A stretch of DNA of 10,840 nucleotides. It comes from Candidatus Hydrogenedens terephthalaticus JGI OTU-1 (GTDB lineage Bacteria > Hydrogenedentota > Hydrogenedentia > Hydrogenedentales > Hydrogenedentaceae). The stretch spans positions 1 through 10,840 of the forward strand of contig AWNW01000072.1 in assembly GCA_000493945.1 (NCBI GenBank). The letters run 5' to 3'. The notes under the pieces are model-generated. The model saw only the letters and a list, made by a program, of their open reading frames with translations. It was not told where the DNA came from and searched no databases. The position numbers were made by a program, and so were the translations under genes. Shown one piece after another: positions 6,847 through 10,840 of this stretch; positions within the stretch are counted from its first letter, which is position 1, and each line of letters opens with the position of its first letter.

Positions 6847-7701
6847 ATGAAACAGCAGAGTAAAAATAAAAAAGTAACGGGACTGTATTTAGGAATTTTA
6901 TCCTTTATTCTTATCACATTTACAGGTTGTCCCATTCTTATTGATGAAGCAGAATATGAACGCGGTTTTAATGATGGTTTTGCTCAGGATGATTATTATT
7001 GGACAGGTTTTTTTGATAGTTATGATACCGTCAATGGTGGAACAATTTATTATCAAGGCGATAAAATTCCACAAGTAGAAAGCCCCGCTTATGATGCAGG
7101 TTATTATGATGGGCTATGGTTTGCTTACAATGATGGTTATTTTGTGGAATACGACTACGCTTTTACCATCGGTTTCAGTGAAGGTTATGATTGTGCTTAC
7201 CAGTCCGGCTGGCAAACATTCCTTAAAAACGATAAGCATGTTGAATGGTTAGATGGTGGTTTCTCGGATGGATATAATGATGGCTTCTCCGAAGGCAGGG
7301 TATTCGGTGCGTATGATTATTATAATGGACTTCCTTTTGATTGGTTAGACGCTATGATGGATTACCGCAGTGGGACAGATTTGGCTATGGCAGGTGTTGC
7401 TACTGGAAACAATGGTCCTGTAATTCTATATGAGTGGGGAACAGACCCGAAAACACTTTCGAAATCGAAAAGAAATGGGGATATTGTAGGTCGTTCCATT
7501 CGTTTCACTGCCAAAGATAAAAGTTCTAATGCAAAATTCTCTCCGCCGGATATAAGTTATAGACCAATGATTGCCGATGCAGAAAAAGAATTTAAAACCA
7601 AGCCTGCCACCTCTTCCCGATATGCTGTAAAACCTCTTACACTCACTTCTACATGGCTTGAACGGATTAATCAATACCGCTCTGCTCTTGAACAAAAATA
7701 A
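6847..7701 (+). CDS. Lipoprotein with four-residue Gly/Ala-aromatic repeats, unknown function
   Basis: A 284-aa protein with a type II signal peptide: hydrophobic stretch ~11-26 and lipobox FTGC, lipidated Cys28. Pro at +2 does not suggest inner-membrane retention, so outer membrane is likely. Residues 81-124 follow a strict period of four. Small residues (Gly or Ala, once Glu) fall at 81, 85, 89, 93, 97, 101, 105, 109, 113, 117 and 121, nearly all followed by Tyr, Phe or Trp. A second run has Gly at 138, 142, 146, 150 and 154; a shorter one starts at 40-44. This resembles the GX3 repeats of Yae1/Lto1 proteins and the GxxxG repeats of FliH, but neither is a lipoprotein, so homology is not claimed. 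The C-terminal ~90 residues are basic and lack the pattern. AAGGAA at 6835-6840 supports the start. It shares an operon with the upstream FecR protein and ends 8 bp from gltD, which converges on it. Confidence 0.82.
   Translation: MKQQSKNKKVTGLYLGILSFILITFTGCPILIDEAEYERGFNDGFAQDDYYWTGFFDSYDTVNGGTIYYQGDKIPQVESPAYDAGYYDGLWFAYNDGYFVEYDYAFTIGFSEGYDCAYQSGWQTFLKNDKHVEWLDGGFSDGYNDGFSEGRVFGAYDYYNGLPFDWLDAMMDYRSGTDLAMAGVATGNNGPVILYEWGTDPKTLSKSKRNGDIVGRSIRFTAKDKSSNAKFSPPDISYRPMIADAEKEFKTKPATSSRYAVKPLTLTSTWLERINQYRSALEQK
7087..7317 (+). repeat. Coding GX3/AX3 tetrapeptide repeat region
   Basis: Region of the lipoprotein gene coding for two blocks of period-4 repeats: 11 units at 7087-7218 and five units at 7258-7317, joined by a short unpatterned linker. 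The periodicity is seen in the protein. The 12-bp DNA units are not close copies, so this is an old or selected pattern rather than a recent tandem expansion. Confidence 0.75.
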
Positions 7702-7709
7702 TAAGGTTA

Positions 7710-9200
7710 TTACTTCTGGCAGGAATAGCCCCAAGAATTTTTAGCATGCAGGTATGTCCTACCCATGAGGTATTCATCTATGCAATGAGCCGATTCCCTC
7801 CCTTCGGAGATTGCCCAAACGACGAGGGATTGCCCTCTACGAGCATCGCCTGCGGAGAAAAATCCACGCCTTGTTGTCATGTATTTGCTGTCCGTTTTAA
7901 TGGCTTTTCCAAAACGGGTGGTATAGAGTTCAATCCCTATTTTTTCAACGAACAGGTCTGCTTCCGGTGCAACAAAGCCCATTGCAAGCAGTACCAATTC
8001 GCAAGGCAATTTCATGTCTGAACCGGGAATTTCGCGCAACCGTTTTTGCCCGTTTTCATCGGTATACCATTCTACACGAACCAGATGAATGGCTTTAACA
8101 TGACCTCGTTCATCTCCTTCAAATGCTTTTGTGGAAACACTGAATAAGCGTTCGCCTCCTTCTTCATGACTGGATGATGTGCGGAGTATCATAGGCCATT
8201 GGGGCCAGAGGTTATCTCCCGTTCGCTCTAAGGGAGGACGAGGTAAAAGTTCAAGATTTACAACAGATTTACAGCCTTGCCGAATACTTGTCCCAATACA
8301 GTCGGAACCTGTATCGCCACCCCCAATTACAATGACATTTTTATTTGTCGCTAATATTTCTTTACCATTTATCTTTTTTCCCAATACCCTTTGGGTGCTT
8401 TGTGTAAGGAAATCCATTGCCGTGTGAATACCTGCGAGGGAAGAACCAGGTATATTCATGCTGGCGAAAGTTCGGGCAACTGTCGAGCCTATCGTAAATA
8501 AAACGGCATCATATTCTAATAATTGTTCTGTAGGTATGTTTTTTCCTACTTCCGAAGAACAATGAAAGGTTACCCCTTCATCTATGATTTGATTAATTCT
8601 TCTCCAAACGACGGATTTATCCAATTTAAACCCGGGAATTCCATACATCAGTAAACCACCGGGTTCATCGGCTCTTTCAAATACATCTATATAATGCCCT
8701 GCTCGATTGAGTTGCTGGGCAGCAGCAAGACCACTGGGTCCCGAACCTATAATAGCAACCCGTTTACCAGTGCGATGTTCCGGTGGTTCTGGTTTGATCC
8801 AACCTTCACGCCATCCTCGTTCTGCAATTTCATATTCAATTTGCTCAATAGTTACAGGCGGTTCATTAATTCCCAAAACACAGGATGCCTCGCAAGGAGC
8901 CGGACAAACCCTTCCTGTGAATTCAGGGAAGTTGTTCGTAGAATGTAGCACTTCCAATGCCCGTTTCCAATCAGCATCCTTTACAAGGTCATTAAAATCC
9001 GGAATTTGATTTCCCAATGGACAACCATGATGACAAAACGGGACGCCACAGTTCATACAGCGATATGCCTGCTGTCGAATTTTTTCTTCCGGGAGGGAGT
9101 GGTGAAATTCTCGGAAATGTTTTATCCGTTCTTGGGGAGGGTCTTCTGGACCTAATTCCCTTTTATATACCATGAAACCCTTTGATTTTTCAGGAAACAT
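7710..9200 (-). CDS. gltD: Glutamate synthase, small (beta) subunit
   Basis: A 496-aa subunit that takes electrons from NAD(P)H and passes them by FAD and iron-sulphur clusters to the GltB subunit. The N-terminal cluster-binding Cys pattern is complete: C48-x2-C51-x4-C56-x3-C60, followed by C99-x3-C103-x3-C107 (CPAPCEASC). The FAD site is IIGSGPSGLAAAQQL at 150-164, with EPGGLLMYGIP at 179-189. The NAD(P)H site is VIVIGGGDTGSDC at 289-301. GFFSAGDARRGQSLVVWAI near the end is the second FAD motif. The length is normal for GltD. The ATG at 9200 is preferred over Met10 because the residues before Met10 (KGF) match the usual GltD opening (TGF-x-x-Y-x-R), and GGAG at 9212-9209 precedes it. It lies 13 bp after the gltB stop, so the two are co-transcribed. 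Related FAD/Fe-S proteins such as the DPYD N-terminus share these motifs, but the gltB neighbour settles the call. Confidence 0.97.
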   Translation of the reverse strand: MFPEKSKGFMVYKRELGPEDPPQERIKHFREFHHSLPEEKIRQQAYRCMNCGVPFCHHGCPLGNQIPDFNDLVKDADWKRALEVLHSTNNFPEFTGRVCPAPCEASCVLGINEPPVTIEQIEYEIAERGWREGWIKPEPPEHRTGKRVAIIGSGPSGLAAAQQLNRAGHYIDVFERADEPGGLLMYGIPGFKLDKSVVWRRINQIIDEGVTFHCSSEVGKNIPTEQLLEYDAVLFTIGSTVARTFASMNIPGSSLAGIHTAMDFLTQSTQRVLGKKINGKEILATNKNVIVIGGGDTGSDCIGTSIRQGCKSVVNLELLPRPPLERTGDNLWPQWPMILRTSSSHEEGGERLFSVSTKAFEGDERGHVKAIHLVRVEWYTDENGQKRLREIPGSDMKLPCELVLLAMGFVAPEADLFVEKIGIELYTTRFGKAIKTDSKYMTTRRGFFSAGDARRGQSLVVWAISEGRESAHCIDEYLMGRTYLHAKNSWGYSCQK

Positions 9201-9213
9201 AAAAAGTTCTCCA

Positions 9214-10182
9214 TTAACCTGTTTTTAATAGAGGTGTTTCTTGTTGTTTGTTCATTTCTTTTAATGCTCGTGCGTAATCTTTGGGCATAACTCGAATAAA
9301 ATGTTCGATTTCCTTATCCCAGTTTGCAAGAATTTTATGTGCTATTGGGCTTTTTGTATATTTAAAATGTCGTTCTAACAGATACCGAAGTTCCGGTATG
9401 CTCTTTTCATGCAAAGGTTTTAGTTCTACTGTTTGCAAATTGCACTTCACCTCAAATTCGTTATCGGGGTCGTAAACAAACGCAATACCACCGGTCATTC
9501 CTGCGGAAAAATTACGACCTGTTTTACCTAAGATAACAGCCCTACCTCCTGTCATATATTCACAACCATGGTCGCCTACACCTTCTACGACAGCCCATGC
9601 CCCTGAATTGCGAACACAGAAGCGTTCTCCTGCTACACCACGAAAATAAACTTCTCCACTTGTAGCACCGTATAGAGCGACATTTCCCACTATGATATTT
9701 TCCTCAGGAATAATAGTGCTTTCGGGAGGAGGGGTTACTATGATTTTTCCACCGGACAAACCTTTCCCGATATAGTCATTGGCTTCTCCTATCAAGTTTA
9801 ATGTGACCCCTTGAATGATAAATGCGCCAAAACTCTGTCCCGCTACGCCATAACAATCAATCCAAACGGTATCTTCGGGAAGATGTCCTGTATACATTCC
9901 TAAATGGTGCCGACGAGTAAGTTCGCTGGAAAGAATAGTTCCTACGGTTCGATGAACATTTCTCACCGAGATCGAAAAACGAACAGGTTCTTTTCGTTCT
10001 AAAGCAGGTTTGGCTTTTTCTAATAATATATTATCAAGGGCTTTTTCTATTCCGTGGTCTTGTGTTTTGCTACAGTATAATGTTGTGCCTTCCCACGGTT
10101 GTGCTTTTGCCAGAACTGCTGATAGATCTACCTTTTGGGCTTTCCAGTGGTTTGGATTCGGGTCATACTCTAAAAAAATCAC
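9214..10182 (-). CDS. gltB: Glutamate synthase, large (alpha) subunit: C-terminal part, downstream of a frameshift
   Basis: This frame encodes the final part of GltB: the end of the FMN-binding synthase domain region and the C-terminal GXGXG beta-helix domain. Characteristic stretches are RNVHRTVGTILSSELTRRH, the GVAGQSFGAFIIQGV segment, NDYIGKGLSGGKIIV, GNVALYGATSGEVYFRG, AGERFCVRNSGAWAVVEGVG, CEYMTGG and GKTGRNFSAGMTGG, all typical of the family. The Met at 10182 is not a natural start. The protein is continuous with the frame just upstream (10840-10163) if one T in the seven-base run at 10178-10172 is dropped; that restores SDFLEYDPNPNHW across the junction. The 3' end lies 13 bp before gltD. 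Either the sequence has an indel error or the gene is truly disrupted. Confidence 0.93.
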   Translation of the reverse strand: MIFLEYDPNPNHWKAQKVDLSAVLAKAQPWEGTTLYCSKTQDHGIEKALDNILLEKAKPALERKEPVRFSISVRNVHRTVGTILSSELTRRHHLGMYTGHLPEDTVWIDCYGVAGQSFGAFIIQGVTLNLIGEANDYIGKGLSGGKIIVTPPPESTIIPEENIIVGNVALYGATSGEVYFRGVAGERFCVRNSGAWAVVEGVGDHGCEYMTGGRAVILGKTGRNFSAGMTGGIAFVYDPDNEFEVKCNLQTVELKPLHEKSIPELRYLLERHFKYTKSPIAHKILANWDKEIEHFIRVMPKDYARALKEMNKQQETPLLKTG

Positions 10183-10840
10183 TTCGCCCTATCATATCGT
10201 TGAATTTGCGGAAACCTAATTCTGCCATTATCCGTCTGACTTCTTCCGCTACGAAGAAGAAATAATTAACGACATATTCCGGCTTCCCTTCAAATTTCTT
10301 GCGTAATTCCGGGTCTTGTGTTGCAATACCAACCGGGCAGGTGTTGCTGTGGCACTTTCGCATCATGATGCATCCACTTACAATAAGTGGCGCTGTTGCA
10401 AAGCCAAATTCGTCAGCACCTAATAATGCTCCAATAACTACATCTCTACCTGTTTTAAGTTGCCCATCAACCTGCACTGTAATGCGGTCGCGTAGGTTAT
10501 TTTGAACAAGGACCTGATGGGTTTCTGACAGCCCTAATTCCCAGGGTAAACCCGCATGTTTGATTGAACTTAATGGGGAAGCACCTGTTCCACCATCATG
10601 ACCACTGATAAGGACTAAATCGGCTTTCCCTTTAGAAACACCAGCGGCGATTGTGCCTACACCTACTTCGGACACTAATTTTACGGAAACCTTTGCGTAG
10701 ATATTCGAGTTTTTTAAGTCATATATCAATTGTGCTAAGTCTTCTATGGAATAAATATCGTGATGTGGAGGAGGAGAAATAAGTTCTACGCCCGGTGTTG
10801 AGTATCGGACTTTAGCGATATTTTCATATACTTTATGACC
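10163..10840 (-). CDS. gltB: Glutamate synthase, large (alpha) subunit: middle part, upstream of a frameshift (5' end outside window)
   Basis: Part of the FMN- and 3Fe-4S-binding synthase domain of GltB, where ammonia from glutamine is added to 2-oxoglutarate. The frame is open from the window edge at 10840, so the gene continues outside; the Met at 10729 is internal. Motifs include PGVELISPPPHHDIYSIEDL right after the edge, ISGHDGGTGASPLSSIKHAG, LGADEFGFATAPLI, and the 3Fe-4S cysteines in CIMMRKCHSNTCPVG (C-x5-C-x4-C). It then reads MAELGF...MIGRSDFF and stops early at TGA 10165-10163. In intact GltB the chain goes on for another ~320 residues, which are found in the adjacent frame. With the single-base correction the in-window portion is 541 aa, about the last third of a ~1500-aa protein. 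Confidence 0.94.
   Translation of the reverse strand, partial: GHKVYENIAKVRYSTPGVELISPPPHHDIYSIEDLAQLIYDLKNSNIYAKVSVKLVSEVGVGTIAAGVSKGKADLVLISGHDGGTGASPLSSIKHAGLPWELGLSETHQVLVQNNLRDRITVQVDGQLKTGRDVVIGALLGADEFGFATAPLIVSGCIMMRKCHSNTCPVGIATQDPELRKKFEGKPEYVVNYFFFVAEEVRRIMAELGFRKFNDMIGRSDFFRV

Noticed and set aside
6847..7701. Calling the lipoprotein a Yae1 or FliH homologue
   Set aside because: Only the GX3-type repeat is shared; lipidation, length and the rest of the sequence do not fit either family.
8179..9009. Open + strand frames of 82-100 codons opposite gltD
   Set aside because: They lie antisense to a strongly conserved gltD, have no ribosome site of note, and show no recognisable motif.
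10172..10179. U UUU UUA slippery heptamer as a programmed -1 frameshift in gltB
   Set aside because: The incoming frame needs a +1 shift, not -1, to reach the downstream frame, and GltB is not known to use recoding; a homopolymer indel explains it better.

Overview
The window reads as a piece of chromosome from a Gram-negative bacterium. Two products point to a double-membrane envelope: a 284-aa lipoprotein and an 849-aa secreted FecR/DUF6600-type protein. Base composition is uneven: the glutamate synthase genes look moderate in GC, while the centre (about 1.3-4.3 kb) is clearly AT-rich. The lineage cannot be fixed from the sequence. The FecR + DUF6600 architecture and the lack of familiar proteobacterial gene order suggest a less-studied phylum, but that is a guess.

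Layout. (1) 2-1168, + strand: the 3' end of aroB (3-dehydroquinate synthase), followed 24 bp later by a cytoplasmic TPR-repeat protein, probably in one transcript. (2) 1341-2534, - strand: an orphan P-loop ATPase with a C-terminal winged-helix-like region, in an AT-rich stretch and convergent with the TPR gene. About 550 bp of very AT-rich DNA lies behind it, with hints of a decayed reading frame and a possible 29-codon leader ORF. (3) 3086-4015, - strand: a PP2C-family Ser/Thr phosphatase with a C-terminal membrane anchor. (4) 4265-7701, + strand: a two-gene envelope operon. The first gene encodes a secreted protein with a FecR-like domain, a Trp/Tyr-rich DUF6600-like domain and a disordered tail of about 440 residues. 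The second encodes a lipoprotein with a regular four-residue Gly/Ala-aromatic repeat. (5) 7710-10840, - strand: gltD and the 3' third of gltB, the small and large subunits of NADPH-type glutamate synthase. The gltB frame is broken by one extra base in a run of seven T.

How the parts relate. GltB and GltD form one enzyme that makes glutamate from glutamine and 2-oxoglutarate; aroB belongs to the shikimate pathway. These are housekeeping genes flanking an accessory-looking middle. The phosphatase is divergent from the FecR/lipoprotein operon across 249 bp. A shared envelope or signalling role is possible, but only the positions suggest it.

The best candidates for something undescribed are the period-4 repeat lipoprotein with its FecR/DUF6600 partner, and the orphan ATPase with its decayed surroundings. 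I see no CRISPR array, tRNA, rRNA, transposase or convincing strong terminator.
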